Of a stretch of 64,000 nucleotides of DNA, positions 57,154 through 64,000 are shown one piece after another. Made by a program: the position numbers and the translations under genes. Each line of letters begins with the position of its first letter. The stretch's first letter is position 1. The stretch is from Streptomyces cavernae (GTDB taxonomy: Bacteria > Actinomycetota > Actinomycetes > Streptomycetales > Streptomycetaceae): positions 1 to 64,000 of the forward strand of contig NZ_RPDJ01000005.1 of the NCBI RefSeq assembly GCF_004023625.1. Reading direction: 5' to 3'. Below the pieces are notes generated by a model. The model made no database searches. It saw only the letters and a list, made by a program, of their open reading frames with translations, and had not been told where the DNA came from.

Positions 57154-58458
57154 TCACCGGGTTCCGGTGCTCTCGCGCGAGGACGAGGGGCGCCCCGACG
57201 TGACCGGGACCTCCGGCGCCGGGGCCACCGCGACCTCGCGCCCGCGCCGCGTCAGATTCCGTACGTCCGGCACGCACAGCACCGCCACCGTCACCACCAC
57301 GACCAGCGCGGCGCACCCCCACAGGGAGGCCGTACGCCCGAACGCGGTCTCCGCGGGGCCGGCCAGCGCCGTTGCCAGCGGTACCATCGCGATGGAGCCG
57401 AACCAGTCGTACGCCGAGACACGCGACAGCTTTTCCTCGGGGATCTCCTGGTGCAGCGCGGTCATCCAGGAGACGCCGAACACCTCGATCGCCAGCCCGC
57501 TGACGAACATCACAGCACACAGCGCACCCACCGGCGCCGGTACCGCGAGCGCGGCCGACGGCAGGGCCAGCGGGAAGACGCAGAGCGAGCCGGCCAGCAG
57601 CATGCGGCGCGGCTTCCAGCGCATCATCAGCACGGCGCCGCCGACCGTACCCGCGCCGAACGCGCCCAGCGCAAGGCCCCACGGTCCCGCCCCACCCAGG
57701 TGGTCCCGTGCGACCAGCGGCCCGTAGACCGACTCGGCCGCGGCGACGACCGCCACCACCACGGAGAACTGGGCGACGATCGTCCACAGCCACGCCCGAC
57801 CGGTGAACTCCCGCCAGCCCTCGCGCAGATCGGCGAGCAGCCCGCCGCCCTTGCCGCGCGGCGGAATGTGGCTGACGTCGAGGAAGGAACGCAGCGCGGC
57901 GGCGACCGCGAACGCCGCCGCGTCCACCGCCAGTACCCAGCCGGGCCCGATGGCGGCCACCATGGCACCGCCCAGGGCCGCACCGCCGAGCCCCGCGCCC
58001 TGGGTGGCGAGACGGAACAGGGCGAAGGCGCGGCCCGCCTGCTCGCCGCTGACCGTGGACATCAGCATGCCCTCGGCCGCCGGGTTGAAGAACGCCTGGC
58101 CGGTGCCGCCGAGCGCGGTCAGCAGCATCATCTGCCACAACCGGGGCTCGCCGGCCAGGACCAGCACCGCGAAGGCGCCCTGCGAAAGGCAGTTGAGGGC
58201 GTTGGCGACGACCATCACGCGGTGCCGCGGCAACCGGTCGGCGACCGCGCCGCCGATCAGCAGGAAGAGCACCAGTGGCAGCGTCCGGGCCGCCGCGACC
58301 AGACCGACGTCGCCGCCGTCACCGCCCGAGTCGAGCACCGCGAACGCGGCGGCGATCAACGCTCCGTGGGCGCCGAGGTTGGTCACGACAGCGCCGGCGG
58401 TCAGCAGAGAGTAGTTGCGGCCGGCCCAGGGCAGACGGCGGCGCTCGAGGGAGGTCAC
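57154..58458 (-). CDS. MFS exporter (MFS_3 type)
   Basis: A 434-residue transporter. It has RNYSLLTAGAVVTNLGAHGA, the A-motif GGAVADRLPRHRVMVV, TALGGTGQAFFNPAAEGMLM, LREGWREFTGRAWLWTIVAQ and MTALHQEIPEEKLSRVSAYD. It belongs to the same exporter group as 11653..12942 but is not a close copy. GTG 58458 begins MTSLERRR; no ribosome site. The convergent ABC permease ends about 100 bp away. Confidence 0.91.
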   Translation of the reverse strand: MTSLERRRLPWAGRNYSLLTAGAVVTNLGAHGALIAAAFAVLDSGGDGGDVGLVAAARTLPLVLFLLIGGAVADRLPRHRVMVVANALNCLSQGAFAVLVLAGEPRLWQMMLLTALGGTGQAFFNPAAEGMLMSTVSGEQAGRAFALFRLATQGAGLGGAALGGAMVAAIGPGWVLAVDAAAFAVAAALRSFLDVSHIPPRGKGGGLLADLREGWREFTGRAWLWTIVAQFSVVVAVVAAAESVYGPLVARDHLGGAGPWGLALGAFGAGTVGGAVLMMRWKPRRMLLAGSLCVFPLALPSAALAVPAPVGALCAVMFVSGLAIEVFGVSWMTALHQEIPEEKLSRVSAYDWFGSIAMVPLATALAGPAETAFGRTASLWGCAALVVVVTVAVLCVPDVRNLTRRGREVAVAPAPEVPVTSGRPSSSRESTGTR

Positions 58459-58549
58459 CGGGTGACTATGGCGCCACGAGCCGGGCCTGCCAAACGATTT
58501 ACCGACCGGACCGCATGATTCGGCCCGAACTCGCGACGGCCGGACCTTG

Positions 58550-59192
58550 AGGGTCGTTATCGCGCCAAGAGTCCGGGGCCCGCTGGGAGTCGGGGGTCCG
58601 CTGGGAGTCGGGGGTCCGCGGGGAGCCGGGGGTCCGCCGGGAGCCGGGGTGCGCCGAGAGTCGGGGGTCGCGGGGGCTGGGGTCCGCCGGGAGTCGGGGG
58701 TCCGCTGGGAGCCGGGGGTGCGCCGGGAGTTGCGGGTCGCGGGGAGTTGGGGTGCGCCGAGAGTCGGGGGGTCGCGGGGGCTGGGGTCCGCCGGGAGCCG
58801 GGGGTCCGCTGGGAGCCGGGGGTGCGCCGGGAGTTGCGGGTCGCGGGGAGTTGGGGTCCGCCGAGAGTCGGGGGTGCGCCGGGAGTCCGGGGCTGGTTGT
58901 GAGTCCGGCGCTGGCTGGGAGACTTTCAGGGTTCGCTGGGAGTCCGGAGGTTGCTGGGAGTGCGGGCCTCGCCGGGAGATCGGGTTCGCCAGGGGACCGG
59001 GGTTCGCCAGGGCGTCCCCGGCTTCGCTCGGCGCCAAGGCTTGCTAGGACCCTGGGGCTCGCTGGCTTGCTAGGACCCTGGGGCTCGCTTGGACCCAGGG
59101 CTCGCAGGATCCAGGGCCCGCCAGGACCCGGAGCTCGCTGTCGCGCCAGGGCGCCCGGTGGTTCCAGGGCTCGTCGGGAGGCGGGGTCCGGC
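58550..59192. repeat. GGGAGTCGGGGGTCCGC-type minisatellite (about 640 bp)
   Basis: A degenerate unit of 20-22 bp (GGGAGCCGGGGGTCCGCCG and variants with TCGGGGGTGCGCC or TTGCGGGTCGCG) is repeated about 20 times from 58577 to 58930. Looser CCCTGGGGCTCGCT units continue to 59150. The long open frames across it only translate the repeat and lack starts. This is the longest repeat tract here, between two minus-strand genes. Confidence 0.85.
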
Positions 59193-60221
59193 TCAGGGTC
59201 CGGTCGGCTCGCCGTGCAGTCGTACGGTGCTCATGATCTGCTTGATCATCGATTCAGGCACCTCACCGCTGACACCCTTGGCCCCGTAGAACGTCCACGA
59301 CACGAAGTCCCCCGCGGAGTTCTTGAAGGCGAAGGTGGTCGCCTTCCCGTCGGAGTCGCACTTGTCCTTCTTGACGACTCCCGTCGTGTAGCTCGACGCG
59401 ACGCTGCCCTCGACCCCGCCCTTCGACTTGTACGCGGCCGGCTTGCCTATCACGATCTTCTTCTCGTCGGCCTTCGTCTGCTCCGTGTAACCGGCCCAGG
59501 CCCAGGTGGCCGAGTCACTGCGGGCCGCGGCATCCGTGCTCTTGGCACCGTTCTGGCCCTTGGTGCCTGCCGCGGCCAGCGCGGTGTCCTCCGTGTTGCC
59601 GTCCTTGTTGTCGTCGGACGTGCACCACTTGTCCTTGTAGAAGGCCGGTGCGGACATTCCCACGATCGCCGAGCCGTCGCCCTTCTGCGCGTCCTCGAAG
59701 CCGATGAACGTCCCCGGGGACTCGATCGTCCAGTCCGAGGGAACGTCGAAGGCGGTGCCCCACTTGGGGTTGACGACGGTCTTCCAGCCGGCGATGAGCG
59801 GCTTCCCGTCGTCGGCCTCGCGCGGGTTCCCCGACGAGACGGAGGCGCTCGGCTGCTGTTCCACCGTGGGGGACTCCTTGGCCTTGTCCGATGAGCCACC
59901 GTCCGCCGCGTCGTCCTCGCCGCCGCCCAGGACCAGGACTCCGGTGACCACGGCGGTGACCACGACCGCCAGGGCGGCGACGACCGCGACGATCTTCGTC
60001 CGTTTGCTGTCGTCGTGCGGTGGCCCGGGCGGGGGAGTGGCGCCGAGCGGCATCGTGGGCGTGCCCCATCCGGGCTGTCCCTGCTGCTGCCCGTAGGGGT
60101 TCTGCTGCTGGTAGCCGGGCTGCTGATACGGATTCGGCTGCTGGTACCCCGGCTGCTGGTAGGGGTTGTCCTGGTGCTGCGGGTTCTGCTCGCCCCCGGG
60201 CGGCTGGTTTCCTGGCCACAT
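59193..60221 (-). CDS. Membrane-anchored protein with Gln/Pro/Tyr-rich cytoplasmic tail
   Basis: A 342-residue protein. Residues 1-60 are low complexity with PYQQPGYQQPNPYQQPGYQQ. A single helix follows (IVAVVAALAVVVTAVVTGVL), then an external acidic linker and a globular domain of about 220 residues (AGWKTVVNPKWGTAFDVPSD, KDKWCTSDDNKDGNTEDTAL). Many Streptomyces encode such proteins, of unknown function. Two Cys in the domain could pair. ATG 60221 has AGGG about nine bases upstream. Confidence 0.88.
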   Translation of the reverse strand: MWPGNQPPGGEQNPQHQDNPYQQPGYQQPNPYQQPGYQQQNPYGQQQGQPGWGTPTMPLGATPPPGPPHDDSKRTKIVAVVAALAVVVTAVVTGVLVLGGGEDDAADGGSSDKAKESPTVEQQPSASVSSGNPREADDGKPLIAGWKTVVNPKWGTAFDVPSDWTIESPGTFIGFEDAQKGDGSAIVGMSAPAFYKDKWCTSDDNKDGNTEDTALAAAGTKGQNGAKSTDAAARSDSATWAWAGYTEQTKADEKKIVIGKPAAYKSKGGVEGSVASSYTTGVVKKDKCDSDGKATTFAFKNSAGDFVSWTFYGAKGVSGEVPESMIKQIMSTVRLHGEPTGP

Positions 60222-60385
60222 GGGCAGTAACCCTAGTGCGGCCGGGGGAACGATTCGGTCACTTTGCTTCGCCGGCTTTGCACTTGATGAGGCTCGGCCC
60301 GGGGTGTGACGGCGATCGCTCGCCGGGGACCAAGCTGTGTGCCAGGTCATGGCCAAAGCTTCCTACTCGCGGGTAACCTCGCTTC

Positions 60386-60838
60386 ATGAGCGCAGTCCAG
60401 ATGTCCATCGGCGAGATGCTCGCCGCCACCGTGCCCATGGTCCGGACCCTGAACCTCGAGTTCCTCGAGACCACGCCCGAGAAGGCCGTGATGACCCTTC
60501 CGGACCAGAGCGAGTACCACAACCATGTCGGCGGGCCGCACGCCGGAGTGATGTTCACGCTCGGCGAGTCCGCCAGCGGCGCGGTCGTCCTCGCCGCCTT
60601 CGGCGACCAGCTCGCACGCGCCGTCCCGCTCGCCGTCCGCGCTGAGATCGCGTACAGGAAGCTCGCCATGGGACCCGTGACGGCCACCGCGACACTGGGC
60701 CGCCCCGCCGCGGACGTCGTCGCGGAACTGGACGCCGGCGAGCGCCCCGAGTTCCCGGTGTCCGTCACCATCCAGCGCGGCGACGGAGCGGTGACCGGCG
60801 AGATGACGGTCGTCTGGACCCTGCGCCCGAACGGCTGA
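60386..60838 (+). CDS. Hotdog-fold thioesterase-like (DUF4442) protein
   Basis: A 150-residue single hotdog domain. LNLEFLETTPEKAVMTLPDQ, HNHVGGPHAGVMFTLGESAS and VRAEIAYRKLAMGPVTATAT resemble DUF4442/PaaI-type thioesterases. It could hydrolyse acyl-CoA or act as a binding protein. The start is ATG 60386, eight bases after a TAACCT box (60374-60379), so the transcript may be leaderless. The convergent gene downstream is separated by a terminator. Confidence 0.87.
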   Translation: MSAVQMSIGEMLAATVPMVRTLNLEFLETTPEKAVMTLPDQSEYHNHVGGPHAGVMFTLGESASGAVVLAAFGDQLARAVPLAVRAEIAYRKLAMGPVTATATLGRPAADVVAELDAGERPEFPVSVTIQRGDGAVTGEMTVVWTLRPNG

Positions 60839-61218
60839 GCAGGCCCCCTCAACTGCAAGCCTGACCCTCGTTGCGCGACGAGACCCCAGCCCGCCTGCCT
60901 GCCTGGCGGGGTCTCGGCGTCCGGCAATGTTCGCCCCTCCACTGCGTCGCCCCGGTGATGTGCGGCTCCTGGTGGAATCCGGTCCGGGCCGGCTTCCGAC
61001 CGGAATCCTTCGGTTGTTGTCGGTGAGTCCGCCGTTTCTCGTTCAGGTCGTTGACACGAGTCACTCGCGGCCGTAGTTTTCCCGCCGCGTCACTGGTGCG
61101 AACGGTGTGCCAACTTCCCTCTGGTTCATGGCGAGTTCAGAGGTTGAACGCACAATCCGCCAGGGGCGCGCCGCGGTGCACACCGTCGTGCCCGCGCACG
61201 GAAGGAGGGTGACGGCTC
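60839..61218. other. Gap with terminator and esterase upstream region
   Basis: A strong stem lies at 60879-60916. The rest of the 380-bp gap shows no gene. AGGAGG just before 61219 is the ribosome site of the esterase; no consensus promoter was seen. Confidence 0.5.
60879..60916 (+). terminator. Terminator after the hotdog gene
   Basis: CGAGACCCC (60879-60887) pairs perfectly with GGGGTCTCG (60908-60916) across a 20-base loop that itself contains CCTG repeats. It lies about 40 bases after the stop. Confidence 0.7.
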
Positions 61219-62826
61219 ATGCTCGGATCCATGGCCTTACGCGGTCTCGCCGCCGGAGCGACACTGCTCGCCGCGGTGGTCGCGGCACCAACGCCCGCAC
61301 AGGCGGCGGGCGGTTCCACGCTCGTCCGTACCGACGCCGGCCGAATCCAAGGCGAAGTCACTTCCGAGGGACGGCAGTTCCTCGGTGTCCCGTACGCCCA
61401 GCCGCCCGTCGGCGATCTGCGCTGGAAGGCGCCGCGGCCGGTAAGACCCTGGCAAGGTGTCCGCCAGGCCACGGAGTTCCCCAACCGCTGCGTGCAGACG
61501 TCGAGTTGGGACCCCGGCTACGAGCAGCCCAGCTATACCGAGGACTGTCTCTACCTCAACGCCTATGTCCCCGAAGGGAGCGCCGCTGTCCCGGACGGCA
61601 CGGCGCAGCGGCCCGTGATGGTGTGGCTGCACGGCGGCGGGCTCACGGCGGGCGCCGGCGAGGACGTGGTTCCGGACACCTTCGCCCGGCAGACCGGCGC
61701 GGTCGTCGTCACGGTCAACTACCGCCTCGGAGCGATGGGTTTCCTCGCCACCGACGACCTCGACCGGGAGGCCCGCGACGGCGTCTCGGGCAACTACGGC
61801 ATGCTCGACCAGCAGGCGGCACTGCGCTGGGTACGCGCCAACATCGGCCGCTTCGGCGGCGATCCGGCGCGGGTCACCATCGCCGGCGAGTCCGCCGGCG
61901 GCCGGTCGGTGTGCACCCAGATGGCGTCACCGACCGCCAGGGGCCTGTACCGCGCGGGCATCGTGCAGAGCGGTGCCTACGGCGACTGCGCGGCCCGCAC
62001 CCAACGGGACGCGGACACCTCCGGGGCGGCCTTCGCCCGGCAGCTGGGCTGCTCCGACGTGGCCTGCCTGCGCGGCAAGCCGGCCCAGGAGATCCTCCAG
62101 GCGCAGGGCCGCTACGACTGGGGTCCGGTCGTCGGCGGTGACTTCCTGCCGCTGCAACCCTTCGAGGCGTTCCGGAAGGGCGCCGCGGCCCGGGTCCCCG
62201 TACTCAACGGGGCCAACAAGGACGAAGGGACCATGTTCGCGTTCGGGCAGTTCGACGCGAACGGGACACCCCTCACGGCCGAGCAGTACCCCGGCGTCCT
62301 CACCTCCGTCTTCGGCCCGGAACAGGGCGAGCGGGCCCTGCGGCGCTACCCGCTGTCCGGTCATCCGTCGCCCACGCTTGCCTACGGCACCGCCTTCGGT
62401 GACTTCCTGATGGCCTGCCCGGCGCTGCGGCTGGGCGAAGAGCTCAAGGGGCGCGGACCCGTCTACTCCTACGAGTTCGCCGACCGCACCTCGCCTCCGT
62501 TCGCCTCGCTGCGCAACCTCGACACCGACTTCCCGTTCGGTGCGACCCACGTCAACGAAGTGCAGTACCTCTTCAAGCACTTCGGTCTGCGGACACCCCT
62601 GAACGCCGAGCAGAAGGTGCTCGCCCGGCGGATGGTGCAGTACTGGGGGTCGTTCATCCGCGGCGGGGCGCCGCGTGCGGACGGCCAGCCGCCCATGCCG
62701 GACCAGCGGACCCAGGACGGCCTGGTGCTGTCGCTGAAGACGGCCTCCGCGGGAGGGAACACGCTGAGCGGGACCGTGCACCGGGAGCACCGGTGCGACC
62801 TGTGGGACTCCGCTCCGACAGAGTGA
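61219..62826 (+). CDS. Secreted type-B carboxylesterase/lipase
   Basis: A 535-residue precursor. The signal peptide (GLAAGATLLAAVVAAPTPAQ then AAGGST) predicts Sec export. The alpha/beta-hydrolase has the type-B hallmarks FLGVPYAQPPVGDLRWKAP, EDCLYLNAYVP, WLHGGGLTAG, nucleophile GESAGG, and the later acid in NKDEGTMF. The His is probably in GATHVNEVQYLF. It would cleave small carboxyl esters outside the cell. AGGAGG is a few bases before ATG 61219. Six or more Cys may form disulfides. Confidence 0.94.
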   Translation: MLGSMALRGLAAGATLLAAVVAAPTPAQAAGGSTLVRTDAGRIQGEVTSEGRQFLGVPYAQPPVGDLRWKAPRPVRPWQGVRQATEFPNRCVQTSSWDPGYEQPSYTEDCLYLNAYVPEGSAAVPDGTAQRPVMVWLHGGGLTAGAGEDVVPDTFARQTGAVVVTVNYRLGAMGFLATDDLDREARDGVSGNYGMLDQQAALRWVRANIGRFGGDPARVTIAGESAGGRSVCTQMASPTARGLYRAGIVQSGAYGDCAARTQRDADTSGAAFARQLGCSDVACLRGKPAQEILQAQGRYDWGPVVGGDFLPLQPFEAFRKGAAARVPVLNGANKDEGTMFAFGQFDANGTPLTAEQYPGVLTSVFGPEQGERALRRYPLSGHPSPTLAYGTAFGDFLMACPALRLGEELKGRGPVYSYEFADRTSPPFASLRNLDTDFPFGATHVNEVQYLFKHFGLRTPLNAEQKVLARRMVQYWGSFIRGGAPRADGQPPMPDQRTQDGLVLSLKTASAGGNTLSGTVHREHRCDLWDSAPTE

Positions 62827-62941
62827 ACAGGTAGGCTTCCCGGCGTGCGTCGGGGGGAAACGCACGCCGGGTTCGTCGGTTTCGCCGGAATCCTCCGGGT
62901 AGGCCGAATCCGCCAGCTTTTGTCGGGGAAAGGGAGCTGCG

Positions 62942-63616
62942 TTGCACGTCCAGGAATGGCTCGAGACCGTGCCGGCGGTCAGTATCTACATCCTGGTGGG
63001 CCTGGTCATCGGCCTGGAGAGTCTGGGCATTCCACTGCCGGGCGAGATCATCCTGGTCTCCTCCGCGCTGCTCGCCTCCCAGCACGGCGATATCGACCCG
63101 CTCATCCTCGGTATCTGCGCCACCGCGGGCGCGATCATCGGCGACTCCATCGGCTACGCCATCGGCCGCAAGGGAGGGCGGCCGCTGCTGGCCTGGCTCG
63201 GCGGCAAGTTCCCCAAGCACTTCGGTGAGGCGAACATCGCCACCGCCGAGCGCTCCTTCGAGAAGTGGGGCATGTGGGCGGTCTTCTTCGGCCGGTTCGT
63301 CGCCCTGCTGAGGATCTTCGCGGGGCCGCTCGCGGGTGTGCTGCGCATGCCGTACTGGAAGTTCCTGATCGCCAACGTCCTCGGCGGCATCCTCTGGGCG
63401 GGTGGCACCACGGCCGTCATCTACTACGTCGGCATCGTCGCGGAGTCCTGGCTGAAGCGGTTCTCCTGGCTCGGGCTGGTGGCGGCCGTGCTCGTCGGAC
63501 TCACCTCGATGCTGGTGCTCAAGCGCAAGGCGAAGAAGTCCGCCGAGGCCGCGTCCGCCGCCGCTCCCGCCGAGCGGGGGGCGACGGAACCCGAGGCGGT
63601 TCCGGCCGCGGACTAG
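62942..63616 (+). CDS. DedA-family membrane protein
   Basis: A 224-residue protein. The DedA core has YILVGLVIGLESLGIPLPGE, IILVSSALLASQHGDIDPLI, GDSIGYAIGRKGG and the conserved RFVALLRIFAGPLAGVLRMP. DedA proteins are thought to move or flip lipids and help keep membrane energisation. A tail of about 35 residues is Ala/Lys/Glu-rich. TTG 62942 follows GGGAG by five bases. Confidence 0.92.
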   Translation: MHVQEWLETVPAVSIYILVGLVIGLESLGIPLPGEIILVSSALLASQHGDIDPLILGICATAGAIIGDSIGYAIGRKGGRPLLAWLGGKFPKHFGEANIATAERSFEKWGMWAVFFGRFVALLRIFAGPLAGVLRMPYWKFLIANVLGGILWAGGTTAVIYYVGIVAESWLKRFSWLGLVAAVLVGLTSMLVLKRKAKKSAEAASAAAPAERGATEPEAVPAAD

Positions 63617-63710
63617 TGCCTCGGGCCGGGACCTGTGCCTCGGCCCGGGCGGGGACGTAGGTGGTTGCTCGCGTAGCCCCCGCGCCCGCCTTCGGGGCAC
63701 CTGGTCTCCG

Positions 63711-64000
63711 TCAGTCTCCGTACTCCTGGCTGTGCGCCTTCGCCAGTTCCGTGTAGTACGTGCCGTTCAGCGTGATGCCCTCGCGCTCCTCGTCGGTCAG
63801 GGGACGCTTGACCTTGGCGGGTACGCCCGCGACGAGTGAGCCCGGGGGCACCCGCATGCCCTGTGGCACCAGCGCCTGTGCGGCGACCAGTGAACCCGCG
63901 CCGATCACCGCGCCGTTGAGCACCGTCGCCCCCATGCCGATCAGACAGTCGTCCTCGACCGTCGCGCCGTGCACCACGGCGTTGTGCCCGACCGACACCC
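63711..64000 (-). CDS. Gamma-carbonic-anhydrase-like (left-handed beta-helix) protein, partial
   Basis: Only the C-terminal part is inside the window; translation runs off the right edge. Hexapeptide repeats are seen: SVGHNAVVHGATVEDDCLIG, MGATVLNGAVIGAGSLVAAQ, ALVPQGMRVPPGSLVAGVPA then KVKRPLTDEE. The His in VGHNAVVHG are the metal ligands of gamma-class carbonic anhydrases such as CaiE/PaaY/YrdA. The enzyme activity of these relatives is often low or unknown. It is convergent with the DedA gene. Confidence 0.87.
   Translation of the reverse strand, partial: VSVGHNAVVHGATVEDDCLIGMGATVLNGAVIGAGSLVAAQALVPQGMRVPPGSLVAGVPAKVKRPLTDEEREGITLNGTYYTELAKAHSQEYGD

Noticed and set aside
58547..59894. 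Long plus-strand frames opposite the MFS and membrane protein genes
   Set aside because: They cross the minisatellite or lie antisense to better supported genes.
1..64000. CRISPR array or reverse-transcriptase system
   Set aside because: No array of near-identical direct repeats with unrelated spacers of even size, and no RT motif (YxDD) in any credible gene; the tandem repeats seen lack spacers.

Overview
The window is high-GC actinobacterial DNA, almost certainly a Streptomyces chromosome. The evidence is the GC-rich third codon positions, frequent GTG/TTG starts with GGAGG-type ribosome sites, a divergent second EF-Tu (Streptomyces tuf3 type), mycothiol-type DinB-fold enzymes, LAGC-lipobox lipoproteins and twin-arginine precursors. 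From memory, the order tuf3 / uppP / lnt / ung / fabG pair resembles the S. coelicolor chromosome around tuf3; no alignment was run.

Region A (1-5.8 kb) is mobile DNA. A relic of a Tn7-like (TnsA-TniB-TniQ) transposon lies on the minus strand: a TnsA-like endonuclease gene, then a TniB-like ATPase fragment and a TniQ-like gene. The DDE transposase is gone, and a deletion joins the 3' end of tnsA to the middle of tniB. A complete IS21-family element of 3,916 bp (1385-5300) sits inside the tnsA-like gene. It has matched inverted ends (TG...CA) with repeated TTGGGCGCC sites, a perfect 7-bp target duplication (TTCGGCT), istA-istB with an ATGA overlap, and an intact FAD-dependent thymidylate synthase gene (thyX) as passenger between istB and one end. 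Removing the element and one duplication copy restores the tnsA reading frame. The tail of what looks like another IstB gene is at the left edge.

Region B (5.8-23.4 kb) is a mosaic of small-molecule transporters and flavin/PLP/oxidoreductase genes with local regulators. It holds a PadR regulator with its operator, SRPBCC and Clp-N proteins, two EamA exporters, a PaiB-like FMN protein, an MFS exporter, an integrase remnant, a divergent pyridoxamine-oxidase/MocR pair, a DMT exporter with a divergent LysR gene broken by an in-frame TGA, a Tat Rieske lipoprotein, an S9 peptidase, and a HipA-like kinase coupled to a DUF3037 protein.

Region C (23.4-46.6 kb) is mostly conserved housekeeping or accessory chromosome. 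It contains an SDR pair under a good sigma-HrdB-type promoter, a peptide/nickel-type solute-binding lipoprotein, ung, a TetR/FAD-monooxygenase/Gfo-Idh-MocA cluster with twin operators, lnt, uppP, a MarR/mycothiol-enzyme divergent pair with twin operators, and a translationally coupled sugar-type operon (Gfo/Idh/MocA - PmoA-like - cupin) with a LacI-type operator.

Region D (46.6-64 kb) contains tuf3 with a hairpin leader, a spermidine-synthase-like gene, and a sensor kinase / response regulator / small membrane protein / MacB-like ABC transporter cluster. It also has an MFS exporter, a proline/glutamine-rich membrane protein, a hotdog thioesterase, a secreted carboxylesterase, a DedA protein and the 3' part of a gamma-carbonic-anhydrase-like gene.

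A striking property of the whole window is that many intergenic gaps, mostly downstream of genes, are filled by GC-rich degenerate minisatellites of 10-30 bp units, each with its own sequence. Some look like duplications of the tail of the neighbouring gene, and one 21-bp repeat has expanded in frame inside a flavin monooxygenase. No rRNA, tRNA, CRISPR array or biosynthetic megasynthase was found.
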